Assembly (NCBI RefSeq): GCF_947242115.1
Contig: NC_074716.1
Span: forward strand, 46,992,213-47,056,212
From: Biomphalaria glabrata
Taxonomy: Eukaryota > Mollusca > Gastropoda > Planorbidae
Direction: 5' to 3'
DNA length: 64,000 nt
Position numbers and translations under genes: made by a program. The notes under the pieces are model-generated. The model was not told where the DNA came from and searched no databases. It worked only from the letters and a program-made list of their open reading frames with translations. This document shows, in pieces, positions 19,301 through 31,624 of this stretch; the stretch's first letter is position 1, and every line of letters starts with the position of its first letter.

Positions 19301-22300
19301 ACGCATGCACTGCTAGTTTTTAAATAACTATTTATACCTTTACTGACTCTGACCTAGAAGAGCGATGGTGATGCTATTTTTAGGTGTTTATTTTTGTATC
19401 TGCAGTATGTTGGAATGGATTTTTATAATTTTTAAAAAATTACGGGGGGTTTTTTTGTAGAGATGGAAAACGAACCAAACTTATGACCGAACCGAACCCG
19501 AACTTTGAAACTGCTTGGTACGAACCGAACCGAACGAACCCTCCTTTTCTTAACCGAACTAATTTTGCAATTTGTACATCCTTTTTTTTAATTTTTGGTT
19601 TAAAAAAAATTTAAAAATTACTTAAATATTTTATTTAAATTCTAATGATTTCATTATACTTTGAAAAGGGGGAAGGGGGGTATTTTGAAAACTTTAAAAA
19701 GAAAAAAAAAAGTGGCGCGCTGGGGTTCTCATGGGTTTTTCCGTATGTGCCGACTCCCCCCTGGCCTTGAATTTTCTCGGGCTGTTTGCAATATTGGTTT
19801 TGAGTTGAATAGGCGCCCTCTAATTAGATCTAGATCTAGACTCTAGTTCCTAGTAAGTACAAAGTCAACATTAAAATATTGTCACTTTTATTTGAGATGG
19901 CTGTTAGTTGAGAGTAGAATAGTTTTTGCCGATTAGAGAGTGTAGATATAAATCTAATCTACAATAAGTTCATTTGTGTTCTAGTTTAAAATAAATTTTA
20001 ATTATCTTCTATTAAGTGATTTATTTTTACAAAATTGTGAAGTATTCCATATTGGAATATTATCAGTGGCGTAGCAAGGGTGAGGGAGAAGGGGGGAAAT
20101 GGAAAATCTCCCCGGGCCCCCACTTGAGAGGGGCCCCAAATGAGTGTTGTTTTTTTTACAATATTCAATATTACGCAAAATGCAGGGGCCCCCAGAGAGG
20201 TCCAGCCACTCCCGGGCCCCCAAATGATGAAAAATTCCTAGCAACGCCCCTGAATATTTTTACTATTATTTTGTTTTGCATTATTGATCATCAGTATTTT
20301 TAATGCAGCGTTTCTCAAACTTTGGGTCCACCCCCGTGGGTGGGGATGGCGAATACCTTGAATTGGGGTATGGGGAGACGCAACTTGCTGACAAAAAGGG
20401 GTGTCATAGAGTGTGTGTGTGTGTTGTCTGGTGGCGATAAGAAGAGGTTAAGCGACTGATTTGTGTTTATGCATTGAGTATGATGAAATTAGCGTAATGC
20501 AAATGTGAAACGGCAGACAATCTTGAGACATGAAAGAGTAAAGACGTTGTTTTGTGGTGACCTAGATTTCGTTTAAATATCAGTACATTTCATTAATATT
20601 ACATCTCTCTCTCAAGTTAAATTTGTGAATATTGTAATAACAGTTAGGCTATATTGAGTTGTTCACATAAGAACTTTATTTTAAAGTTTATTAAGTTTAT
20701 ATGTTATTATAAGGCTTGTCTTCGAGTCCGAAGATTAGTAAGGAATGCAGTTTTTCCCAAGGCTGCGTAGTCCTAGATGTGACCTACATATTTTGCCACA
20801 TCCAGGGCAAGCATAACCACTGTCCGCAGGTGGTCCATTTAGTTTTTCTTTTCGCGTCTGCGTTTGTCCTCGTTAGCGGATATTCTTTTGGTCTCAAATG
20901 TGTATCCCGCAGCCTTCGGGAGTAAACTCCAACTGACTCGTTCTGAAGCCGCATGTATCCAGGTGCTCTCTTCTATGTCAGCTGAGCAAAAATGACGCCT
21001 AAGCTGGTCTTTGAAGCATTTCCGTGGGGCGCCTCTGTTATGGCGACCTCCTTTTAGCTCACAAAAAAAAAATATAACTGTCTTTGGCATATGTTCGTCT
21101 CCCATACGGGATACGTGCCCTGCCCAGCGTAACTGACGGACCATAAGAAGTCAGAACTCTATACTATCCTTACCGGTAAAAATATAAAACTCCTTTATTG
21201 GTTCAATTGTACTAGCTGTTTGTAAGCGACAAACCAACGACCAACTAACAAGGAGAGGGGTCGTCGAAAAAAAGTTTTATTTTCAGTTTAATTTATCTGA
21301 ATATTAGTATAATTACATGTTTAAAAATTAAAATATATTAAGTAGGAGATGTTATTTTATCTTCTAATAAGACCTTGTCAACTGTAGACTGCTTTTTGCT
21401 AGGCGCGTATGCACAATATGGGTCAAAACGTTTTGAAGAAAACATTTTAAAACATCTCCGCTATTGAGATTCTTCTGCATTTTTTGTCTCAGAATAGTCG
21501 AATTTTTTCCTTATATTGCAATTTATTATAGTGACGACATATGTGTGAAAAAAAAAATCCTCGATAGAGACGTCTTTACACGAAGAATTTTTTTTTTTTT
21601 TTTTTTTGAGGAATAGTGCGTTCTGAAAGAAAGCACATCGATATTAGCCTTTTAAAAAAAATATCTCTTCTTACTAAGAGAAAAAGGTTAGAATACGCTT
21701 AGCGCCGAGTCATGCCCAGAATTAAACCACTTGCCGACTTGAGCGAAAACCTGCCGCATCTTCAATTCTATCTCCATTAAGAAATTTTTACAATGCTTAA
21801 AATGTATGTAGGCAACATTATTTTGGAAAAAGTATTGCCCATAGGCCTATTATATGTTGCAAAGTATTTGTTTTATTTAAAAATTAAACTTAAAGTGTTT
21901 TATCTTATAAATTGTCTAAAACCTTATAACTTAATTTTGCTATTACATAATTTCATAACATCGAACTGAGCCGAACCCGAACTTTAGACCTGACCGAACC
22001 GAACCCGAACTTTACTCGTCATCGAACCGAACTCAAACTTAAATCTAACCGAACCCGAACTTTAAAAGTTGGGTTCGATTCCCATCTCTAGTTTTTTGCT
22101 AGCCTAGAAAATGGAACATATTTAGGCTTTAAATAGATAAAGATTTTAATAAGAATATTAATGTTTAAGCTGTAGAATAAGGATATAATGATTGGGGTAA
22201 GTGATTTAGAACCATTTAAGACCAATAGTAGTGAAGATAAATAAAAAATTTATGCTAGATCCAGTATTGAATATGTTAGATCTAGTCAAACGGGAGATTG

Positions 22301-25300
22301 GAAGGCAACTAAATATGACGTGATATTTCAATATTTTTGAGCTCTGTAGGCCTATTTATGACTTCAAACATGATGCTTAACCCTAGGTCTATTTTTTCTA
22401 TTATAAAAAGAAGGTTTTTGTTAGGTTTTATTAGTTTTTTTCTGTGAATTTAGTCAAAAAATTGATTTGTTGAAATAGCTGATACAGAGTTATATCCCTT
22501 CTCTTAGGGATGGGGTAGATAGTTTCTTACAACTGCTTAGTGGTGAAATGGTTAAATACATTTGCCTGTTCTTCTAGTCTTGTTGCCTGTTGTGGTGTCA
22601 GAAGTAAAGTTGATCAGTTTTTTTTTTTTTTTCTGTTTTCCATCATCAAAAGGATCTCCGTTGATTGTGAGGCCATCAACATTGCTTATGTTCGATCATT
22701 TCTTTTTTCTGCCTCTCTTTTTTTTTGCACGATGCTAAGAAGGAACGTTTATGCAAAAGCTGACACTCTAGCCATCAAAGTTTGCATTTTAAAATATATT
22801 TTTTCTTTAAAAGCTGTTTCTTTTCTTGGTTACTTTTGTCAAGCTAAATTACTTTGACAAGTTAGTATGTAAGTAAGTCCACATGGCTGACATGAAAGAA
22901 TAATGTTAGAAAAGGTCAATAGTTATTAGGTTTCTGGAAAGATCTTTTAAAATACTCTAAAAGAAAGACCAAGGCACATATCAATGTGTGCTCAAGTCAG
23001 ATTACTTCAACCTGTCAGTCATGCTTCAATTTGTCATATCATATATTTGTAATAGTAGTCATTCAGTTTTTACTGTATTTACTACTGTGATTTCCGTTTG
23101 GATTTATAGTGTTATTCCAAAGATTATGTTGAAAGGTAAACTTGAATCAAACTAGTGCTGTTTCACTTCAGTGTATAACTGAATAAAACAGTGTTTGTTG
23201 TTCTTTTAAGATACAAAATAAATCAACTCTCAAAATCAAAAGCGCAGTATGTACGACTAAATTTGACTCATCTTGTCATGACTTTTTTTTTCAGACTAAA
23301 TCTGAAGAGCAAGTTAGTTCACAAGAGGAGAAAGAGCTGAAAGAGGAAGCCTTGGAGGAGAAAACTTCTGAGAGTGAGAAGGCTTCTGAAAATGAGACAC
23401 ATTCTGAAAATGAGAAGAACTTATCTGATACCGAGAAAAAAGAAAAGAGGAAAAAGAAAGGCTGCACCAATGATGAGGTCCTGGCTGTCCTGTGTCATGA
23501 ACTGGGTCACTGGTTCCACAACCATGTTTTCAAACAGCTGGTCCTCACTCAGGTAGCTACTTTTTTCTTTTGCATTGTCTTATTAAAACAGTTATCTGGT
23601 TTATGTTGTGACACAGTGGAATAGATCACCAATGACAGCTCAGTCTTGAGCCTTAATCCTAATGGAAGATGAGGCTGCTGGATATCCAATTCTCTGATGA
23701 CTTTTAAGGAGGGCCATGATTGTTAATTTTTTGTGCTAGATGCAACAGTTTTTTTTTTATCTGAATGGCTATTGAAACAGATGAACTTAGCCCACCTTCT
23801 CTAAAACATATCTAGGCCTCATCAAAAAATGTAATCTCAATGGGTGCCTGGCCATGTGATATCTCTTTTCCATCTTCAGATGTTTTGACTCAACATGCAT
23901 CCATACTCTGTCAACTTTCAGGACTTTAGGATTAAATGTAATAACTTTATTTCAGAAAAAATGTTTAAATATAACATTTAAAAAAAAAAAAAAACGCCTC
24001 TACTTTAGAGAACAGAATTAAATAGCTGCACAGTTATGACTGTGTGCCAAAACATTTAGTATTATTTTATACTTATTTCGCTCTATGGCCTCCTTCAGTC
24101 GCGAAGTGACTATGGATCATCTCATGGAAACGAGATGAATGCCTTGGCGTTAGCTGTGGTCAGAACGATGTCGCGCACACTTCAGTTCCCCCCTCTCCAC
24201 GCATCGGATGTATCCTAAGGAACAGCAGTGCCGATACAGTTACAGGCAGGTTCTGCCAGGGTGTAGCACTGGGTGCTGTAAACTGCTGTAGGGTCACCAG
24301 CTCCTGATTTTTCCTCAGGGTTGACTCCCGAAGCCTTTCCCATGATTGGGTATAGCTGCAAGGCAACAGAGGTTTGAATTCAGAGTTTCCTTTTCCTTGG
24401 TGGATAGCCAGCTATGGCTCCTCCTGCTCGAAGCTTACTGGTTAACGTGCCAGTTGCTCGCCTTTGTCCCTTCTCCTGTTAGTGAGAACTTTTTTTAACA
24501 AGTAAACTAAAACACTTAAAATAAAGATAACTTAGTCACATTTAAATCAAGATCGTTGGAGCCATTCACAGAAGTTTACTTTAGGGGAATTAGTTGATGT
24601 TCAAGTTTATAGTAGAGAACATCATTTATGTTTTAAGAGTTGTAAAATTTCTTAGCCTTAAGGTATCCAGTAATGTCTAAGTCTTGTACTTCTAGATGAT
24701 AGGGACAATGGTGCTTATGATTATTGACAATTGCAAACTAAATTTAGCTTAATTTTAAAAAATATTCTTTTGTAAGGAATTAATGATAGATTAAGATTTT
24801 AAAATTTCATTATCATAGCTAACTGATCTTTGGTGGGTTAAATTGAAAAAGTTCTTAATTCAGCTAGTGACTGATTTTATGTAGTATACATGTACATAAT
24901 GTAAAAATAAAAGTTGACTTTTTTATTGGTAAATGTTTTTGTTATATTTCTGTTATAACCTTTGATACTTTCTGTGCTTTCTGTATTTTCCCTCAAATTG
25001 TTTTTTTTTGTTTTGTTTGTTTTTAAAGGTGAATTTATTATTGTGCCTGATGGTATTCGCTGTGCTGATCAAAGAAACTGTTTTATATTCAGCTTTTGGT
25101 TTTCACACGCAGCCCACTTTGATTGGACTTATCATCATATTTCAATTTATTTTTGCTCCCTACAATGAGGTAAAGATGATCTTGAATTTTCCTGTTAATG
25201 TCTTATGCATACCAATGTGGTATTTATCAGGTGCCCAATGTTTTCAAACTTATCTGTAAAAGAGAACTCATTTAAATTACTATGAATATTTAAAAATCTG

Positions 25301-26767
25301 GATGTCAAGAGTTATTTTAAGTTGTTTCCAAATTAAAAAAAAAAATAACATACTCATTGCTTATTGTCTAAATTTGGGAAGCTGAAAAGTCGGGACTAAC
25401 AAAACCTGCCCTTGTGGAGCATCACCAGAGAATGCTGACCATGTCCTTATCAAGAGGCCCGAAAAAGACTCTGGCCCCAAAACTCTCCTATAAAGAAAAA
25501 CTATATGGAGAACTGCCTGATCTGGAAACTACTGCGGGATTCATCTCAGATATAAGATTACTGATCTGAAAAATGAGAAAGAAGAAGAATACAAACCTTC
25601 TGTCTTTTGATCAATTAGCATTGGCTCAATCAGTGCTGTAAGTTGTGTCAAATAGTTCAGGCATACGTACTTACTTATTCCTGAGAACGCAGACTTCTCC
25701 ACCAAACTTGTTTCTGAGCAGCTTCATCTGCTCCCATGTCTCTCCAGTATCCTCAGCTTCAGGCATACTTACTTACTTATTCCTGAGAACCCAGACTTCT
25801 CCACCAAACTTGTTTCTGAGCAGCTTCATCTGCTCCCATGTCTCTCCAGTATCCTCAGCTTTGCTGATGACAATTTCAGTCATAAAAATGATAAATTCAG
25901 ATTGCTACTAGCTCGTTTTTTTTTTTTCACAATCATCACAACAGAAACATGTCAGCAGCTTTGCGATCAAAATCTCGTTATGTGGAGCCTTTTTAATAGT
26001 CATATCAACCTTGATTACTAATCTTTCTTTTCTTCCATCATTCATACAACACTGATGTATGCAACATGAAGCTCTTCAAAATCGACACTAACAGCTAGGA
26101 AAAGGGTGCACTGGATAGATCCACATGGAGAGCGAGCATAAAGGAAGGGTCCCAGATTGCAGATGTCATACACAACAGTGGTAGAAAGAAGAGTGAAAAT
26201 ACAACTGCGCCTGGTGATTACATATGCCCAACCTGTGACTGCAGCTGTGTATCAAGGATTGGCCCCTTTAGTTACAAGGGATAAGATTGTCTCTTGAGAC
26301 GTAAAATGCCACAGAACCAATAGTACTAGTAGAAATTTATATTATTAATAAATAACCTAATCAACATTTTACACCTTACCTGATGTTGTGCATGTCATTT
26401 CGAAGATTGGCGGATTTCAAAGCTTGCCAGTAACTCATGCAATGAAAGTGTTTGACAGTTATGACTACTTTGACCTAATTCAAGTTTATTCTGTGATCAA
26501 TAAATTTAAAAAATAACTTTTTGTTCTCTCAATTTTCAGATTTTGTCTTTCATTGTCACCTACATCACACGTCAGTTTGAGTTCCAGGCTGATGCTTTTG
26601 CCCGTGGCAAGAACCGTAGCGCTTCACTTCGCTCTGCCTTAATCAAACTGAATGAGGACAACCTCAGTTTCCCACTCAGCGACTGGCTATATTCTGCCTG
26701 GCATTTCTCGCATCCTCCATTGTTAGACAGGCTGCGAGCCCTGGGTGACGACAAGAAAGAAGAGTGA
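13356..26767 (+). CDS. ZMPSTE24: CAAX prenyl protease 1 homolog (zinc metalloprotease), complete
   Basis: Ten plus-strand exons join in phase: 13356-13451, 14323-14469, 15221-15304, 15563-15679, 16761-16913, 18723-18864, 19040-19170, 23295-23552, 25029-25169 and 26540-26767 (TGA). The protein is 498 aa; the human enzyme is 475 aa. All junctions are GT-AG. The M48 zinc site HELGH is at residues 358-362 in exon 8, and the third ligand lies in FEFQADAF (Glu437) in exon 10. Family hallmarks include [49 protein letters not shown] and SHPPLLDRL. Several hydrophobic segments fit a seven-span ER/inner nuclear membrane protein. Known role: cleaves -aaX from farnesylated CAAX proteins, trims prelamin A and clears clogged translocons. 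The segment before HELGH is a Lys/Glu/Ser-rich loop (about residues 291-345), longer than in human. Exon 5 uses the AAG|ACG acceptor, because that alone gives HGFNKQ-TLGFF. Intron 7 carries a hAT-like element and intron 1 an orphan copy of the exon 4 acceptor. Confidence 0.97.
13894..13957 (+). pseudogene. Partial copy of ZMPSTE24 exon 4 with its acceptor, inside intron 1
   Basis: These 64 bp match 15535-15598 with three substitutions. The copy includes 27 bp of intron 3, the TTTCAG acceptor and the first 35 bp or so of exon 4 ([12 protein letters not shown]). Beyond it the sequences diverge. If spliced to exon 1 (phase 0) it would read [15 protein letters not shown] and stop, so it can only be a decoy or poison exon. 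It lies upstream of exon 2, so it is not a tandem exon in gene order. Confidence 0.85.
14650..14681 (+). repeat. Poly(C) tract in ZMPSTE24 intron 2
   Basis: About 30 C with one T; a likely site of sequencing and replication slippage. Confidence 0.9.
20064..20252. mobile_element. 189-bp hAT-type MITE nested in the 19458-22090 element
   Basis: Termini CAGTGGCGTAGCAAGGG and, inverted, CAGGGGCGTTGCTAGG. The 8-bp target duplications are aatattat (20056-20063) and aatatttt (20253-20260), 7 of 8 matching. GC-rich interior with GGGGCCC blocks. Confidence 0.85.
20306..20400 (+). mobile_element. Solitary hAT-type terminus
   Basis: CAGCGTTTCTCAAACTTTGGG followed by a hairpin-prone CCACCCCCGTGGGTGGGG block, typical of animal hAT ends. 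No matching second end was found nearby. Confidence 0.35.
20713..21143 (-). mobile_element. LINE ORF2 C-terminal tail with zinc-finger motif (copy 1)
   Basis: The minus strand reads [44 protein letters not shown] and [11 protein letters not shown], then a finger-like [18 protein letters not shown] and a stop. This is the post-RT tail of an endonuclease-type non-LTR element. Truncated at the 5' end and nested in the 19458-22090 element. Confidence 0.8.
24090..24485 (-). repeat. Dispersed repeat of unknown class (copy 1), ZMPSTE24 intron 8
   Basis: Read in reverse it shares GGAAAGGCTTCGGGAGTCAA, CCCTGAGGAAAAATCAGGAG and flanking sequence with 50680-50960. No protein family recognised. Confidence 0.75.
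25380..25592 (+). mobile_element. 3' fragment of GAA-tailed LINE in ZMPSTE24 intron 9
   Basis: Encodes remnants of the LINE C-terminus (CPCG, ENADHV-like, [14 protein letters not shown]) and ends in a GAAAGAAGAAGAA tail. It is a close relative of 31625-32265. Confidence 0.75.
25656..25859 (+). repeat. 102-bp tandem duplication in ZMPSTE24 intron 9
   Basis: Two adjacent copies starting TTCAGGCATAC, with only two or three differences. The unit is a multiple of three, so it keeps a spurious 88-codon frame open. Confidence 0.9.
26040..26330 (+). mobile_element. LINE tail with zinc-finger motif in ZMPSTE24 intron 9
   Basis: The plus strand reads [19 protein letters not shown] and, after a basic spacer, [19 protein letters not shown], the C-terminal finger of endonuclease-type LINE ORF2 proteins. 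Its 3' sequence GACGTAAAATGCCACAGA recurs at about 15517-15534 just before ZMPSTE24 exon 4. Confidence 0.6.
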
Positions 26768-27513
26768 TTGAAAACTAAAGGCAGAGGTTGTATGCTAATG
26801 CTGTTTTATCAAGTCCATTTGCCTTCAGACCAGCTTGTCCGTGCTTCTTCATGTATAGGTTTTTTTTTCTTTGAAAGTTCTTTACCGTTTGTATTTTGTA
26901 ACATTTTTAAATACTATATTTCATTAAATTTCTTTCTCTGCTTTATCTAGATATTCTTGAAATTGAATTCTATTTGATTTGTTGTGTTGATTTCTTTGGA
27001 ATGTGCAATCACAATTATTTAAAGGAGGTAAAATAGAAAAGGATGGCATCATTGAACTGAGGCTTTGAGTATGTCTGATATAGAGAAGACTTGAGAGGGA
27101 AGAGCTCCTTGCACAACTAATTAGTACAAGTTTAAGTTTAATTAGTAGAAGTTATTACCATTAAGGAGTCTGTTGTTAGAAGGCAGTATTTATTCAGTTT
27201 AGAAGCTAGTGGTAAGTTGTATGTGTGTGTGTGTGATTGAGGATGAAGATATTTAAAACAAACCAGGGGAGGAAGATAAAGCAGCTTTTTTTTTTGTTAT
27301 TGTTTGGGACTTGCACAAATCTTCTGGGCTTCAGCTGTGGACCATCTAAATTCAACATTGCACTCATGGACCATTTAAAAAAAAATATTGTGGAATGCTG
27401 TTTTTTTTATTTTTCATTAGGAATCTGCTGAGTAGTTAGAAAGTATTTATCTCATTTTTTTATTAACAGTGTTTGAATTGGTTAAGTACAGTTCCAGTGT
27501 ACAGTACAGCCAT

Positions 27514-27519
27514 AATAAA
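27514..27519 (+). promoter_or_regulatory. Candidate polyadenylation signal for ZMPSTE24
   Basis: First AATAAA downstream of the ZMPSTE24 stop, about 750 nt into the presumed 3' UTR. Another AATAAA is at 28189-28194, so longer 3' ends are possible. Confidence 0.4.
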
Positions 27520-28301
27520 GTCTAGATATCTTTGAAATATCATTTTTATACATACCGATGTGTTCCAATTGTTAAAAAAAAAGTATTGTAATACCCACAT
27601 TTTGAACTAGAATTCGATGGATTCTTCAAAAGTCAGTGAAGTGTTTTATGCTGAACTCATTTGATACTGCCATTGATTTTTTTGATATTTTTTTTTTAAC
27701 ACTTGTTTCAAAATGTTATTCAACATCTTGGGCATACGTCTATAACCAAAGAAAATTTTTTTTCTCTTAGACCACGTCATCATTCTGTATGTTTATTTCT
27801 TGTTAGTGACATATCTTTATCATGTGTATTATGAGGCGTATGTAAGGCGAGGTATATAACTATGGTTTATTTTACAAGCTGTCAAAATAATATAAATTTG
27901 CGATTAAATTTTTAGCTAGCAAACAGACAGACCAAGTGTATAGTACTTAGGTATAGTAAACCATTATAAATTTGGTTGAGGGAGAGAGATTGAAGCCTCA
28001 TTTTATATTATCTCATCTCACTGTAGTATAAATAGTCTGCATGTAGCGGTCAAACATTATCTAGAACTCTGCTAGTCATTTGTGTGCTAAGCGAAATATG
28101 ATCAGTGTTGCGAAATTAGAAATTGTGGGCATTATAGAGTGAATAATGTTAGGCATCTTAATGCATTCTTATCCCATGTGGTGGTACTAATAAAATTCTT
28201 TGATTTTTTTTTTAATTTGTTCATGTATTTCACTCATTCTCAGTGAATACTGCAACAGTTCAAACTTATTTAACCGGCTTGTTAGACATTTGTTAAAACT
28301 A

Positions 28302-28450
28302 TATGTGGTCTCACATTGAACCTCTGTATGTGGTCTCACATTGAACCTCTGTATGTGGTCTCACATTGAACCTCTGTATGTGGTCTCACATTGAGCCTCT
28401 GTATGTGGTCTCACATTGAACCTCTCTATGTGGTCTCACATTGAACCTAT
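28302..28450 (+). repeat. 25-bp minisatellite, six units
   Basis: Unit TATGTGGTCTCACATTGAAC plus CTCTG, repeated six times with two substitutions. Intergenic, downstream of ZMPSTE24. Confidence 0.9.
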
Positions 28451-28892
28451 CTGCTGTTTTTTTTATTCTTTTTTTCAGTTCACTTATTTAGGTTTTGGCT
28501 TTTTTTTTGTTGTTGTTGTCTACATTGTTGCTTCCGAAGGCATTTGTCCAATCAGAACAACCCAAGGTCAGCGTTTACAATTGCATTGAGAACTTAAGCT
28601 AGGCATTTTTAGAACTGACCATAAACAAGTTTTTGATTAGTCATGGGATGAAAGAATACTCTCTTATGAATACGCTTCTGCTGATTAGTTGTAAGGACTA
28701 CAGTTTACTTCAGTGTGCTGGATGTAGTGTTCTTATTACCTCATTATATATGGTTATATAGTTACATACAAACACAATGTATGGAGTATAATTAAGGTTA
28801 TAAGGGACCAAAGGCATGCAAGTGGATTATGGGAATTGACCTAAATGTCAAGTATGTGTCTCTTGTAAATGAAATCATCACACTGTTCCAGT

Positions 28893-29042
28893 ATGGATGC
28901 TTGGTCATGTGGTATGTGGCATCTGGAGTATTGTCTCAATGGCCCCAGGTTAGCCCCTTGCCTTCCCCCTTTGTTCTGCTGAAGGTTTGGGCTAGGATGT
29001 ATTCAAATCTGAAGGAACATCCAAAACATGTAAAACAAACAA
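28893..29042 (+). mobile_element. SINE family C (diverged)
   Basis: GGTCATGTGGTATGTGGC, CAATGGCCCCAGGTTAG, GGTTTGGGCTAGGATGTA, GGAACATCCAAAACATGT. Confidence 0.75.
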
Positions 29043-30320
29043 GTTTGTACTTCATAGCTTCATGTAGTTTTGTATCAAGCTACTGTACAGATGTGATTTG
29101 TACACTTGTCAGCTCTGTGCAGGTCATGCATTACAATTGTTGTTCTTGTATTGTTTCCTTGCTTCTGTTCAGACCACTGTAACATACAGTCATACAGAGA
29201 GTTGTAGCAAATGTTGGTATCTTGTTACAGTCATGTAGTTTGTCATGGTTCATGGACATGGCTTATAATTAGTTGAAGGTAGACAAATCTTTTTACATGT
29301 GATGGCTGCATGGTTGTTTGGTATTCTTTCCAGACTTTCATCACAATGGCCTGAGTCTGAACCTGCATGATACCAATCTAGTGGAGGTTTGGGCTGAGAT
29401 ATAATAATTTTTATTGCTGAAAATTATAAAACAAAACAAAATGTGTATCCATGGCAACACCCACAATGTATTAATTTACTTTGTTGGCTCCTAAACACAC
29501 AGGTCATGGCCCCAATTAGAGTGTGAAAGTATTCATTTTTCCTTATCAATTAAACCATTTTCATTGTACTATATGTTTTCACTCTATTCTGAAACAATGA
29601 TTTTATTAATTTGCTTTAAAAAGATCAAATTGGAAAAGTTCTTGTATTTTCTTCTCTAGTCTACTAGTTTGTAAATGCTTTAAATGCACTGATGTCTCTG
29701 ATTGTGATACTGAGAAGCATTAATTGATGGCCATGTTTTGTAGCACTTGGCTGTCAAGATGGAGGCTAATTGAATGTAGGACATTAGAAGTAACACTGGG
29801 GGATGACTTTGTCTTTTAACAAACTGACAGATGCAGGCCAGAAAACTTAACAATCTCCTTGCTACAATATAGCTATACATCTTAAGTTTTTTTTTGTTTT
29901 GTTTACCAGTGTGACAGTTGAAGATTAGAAAAGAAAGAAAAACTGCCTGGGAGTAACCTAAATATTTAAAAATAGATAGAAGACAATAAAACTCTCAACA
30001 GGATATCCTTACCTTTGAAACTAATGTCCTCCATTGGGACAATGACATTTTGAAGTATGTATTTTGTTCTCATTTAACTTGGTTGTTCTCTCTGCCTTTT
30101 TTTAAACCCAGATAATACAATGTAACAATTTTATAAAGAATATATAATACATTTTTTCAAATTTTGTACTGAAGATCTTTCTAAAAATCAAAAACTTTTC
30201 CATTATTTTTTTTATTAATGTGTAGTTTATTTAAACATGTTTTAAAGGTTGTTGCTTATCATATTACATTATAGATTACCGTACTTTGTTTGGAACACCC
30301 ACTTCTAAAATCTTCCCCCT

Positions 30321-30353
<33 letters not shown>

Positions 30354-30814
30354 TGGTTATTTCCTAATTAACATTATATTTTGGTTGGGGCTTATAAATT
30401 ATTATCAACAAGGATTATATTGTTCAATTTTTTTTTTATTTCATGGATGTTGGCTTTTTTTTTTTTTTGTAAGTTTCTTAAACACTTTTTAAAATATAAA
30501 TGCAAGTAAACTTTATATATTTGGAGTTAAAATTGAAACATACATTAATAGATCTAAGGAATACTGTCAATCGTTCAAAAATTCCTTTTTTTTTCCTAAC
30601 CCATATGTAAAAAAAAATAAAAACGTTTGTAAAATTCTATTTGCTGGCTTTTGTTGTTTTTCATTCTTTGCCCTTGAGCTCTCTAGGTACATTAATTACA
30701 AGTTTCTTCCCTTGCTTATCTTAATCTGTGTATTTAGGTGTGTGTTCTTAAGGCATTTACTAAAACTAACCAGTGACAGTGAACTTGAGAGAAACTAAAC
30801 AATGAAAAGGATTG

Positions 30815-30955
30815 CTGCCTGGTCGTGCGGTTCGCACGCTGGACTGTCGTTCAGATTTATCTCGTCCTGCGGGAGGTTTGGACTAGGAAGTAATTATCTT
30901 CAACTTTGAAGGAACATCCGAAACATGTAAAACAAACAAACAAACAAAAGTTGGT
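30815..30955 (+). mobile_element. SINE family C (internal deletion)
   Basis: GCCTGGTCGTGCGGTTCGC, CTGGACTGTCGTTCAG, GGGAGGTTTGGACTAGGAAG, GAACATCCGAAACATGTAAA and an (AAAC)n tail; the B-box part is missing. Confidence 0.85.
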
Positions 30956-31434
30956 TTCTCAAGATTATAGTAATATTATTTAATTATATACCTTAAACCT
31001 GAATTACGCCAACTTTGGCTATTGTTATAATTTTTTGGTGCGAATTATATATTTTTTCTTAGAAAAAATTCTGGAATTTCATATTGACTTAGGTACAGAA
31101 ACCATGTGAAAAAACCATGAACTTTGCCATCTAGATTTATAAGGATGTGGCGTAATTGATTTACCAAGCTTCCGGAGTTCTGGTCAAGGAGGATACATGA
31201 ATGTTTATTCTACATTTTAGAGCACTTCTGATTTAATCAACTTTAATGACATATGTAAGGGACTATAAATTTGAATCCTGCTTATCCTGGACACACAACT
31301 TCTATGAAAAAGCTAGACTTCTTCACCCATGCAATACCTTGAATCAGTGCTAACACATATCTTATAACCTATGCCTTATTTAATGTGTCTCACTATTAAA
31401 GAAACAAAAGATAACGTGAGAGCACAATTGTTTG

Positions 31435-31540
31435 TTAGGCTACACACATTGCCATCCCCCATTGTCCAGTGCGAGGTCTAGGCTAGGATGTACATCATCT
31501 TCCAAACTCTGAAGGAACGTCCAATGCATAAAATATTTTT
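31435..31540 (+). mobile_element. SINE family C (3' half)
   Basis: GCCATCCCCCATTGTCC, GTCTAGGCTAGGATGTAC, GAAGGAACGTCCAATGC. Confidence 0.65.
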
Positions 31541-31624
31541 CCCAGAAAGGAAAACTGTTCATTAAGTGTTTCTTTGATGTTGCTTTTATATTATCTTTTC
31601 AATTACATTAATTCTCAATTCAAT

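Larger units (their letters stand above)
19458..22090. mobile_element. hAT-like nonautonomous transposon in ZMPSTE24 intron 7
   Basis: Termini TAGAGATGGAAAACGAACC (left) and, inverted, TAGAGATGGGAATCGAACC (right). They are flanked by 8-bp near-perfect direct repeats tttttttg (19450-19457) and gttttttg (22091-22098). Subterminal blocks carry multiple CCGAACCCGAACTTT-type repeats. The interior has no recognisable transposase but contains a second MITE (20064-20252) and a minus-strand LINE tail (20713-21143). Confidence 0.75.
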
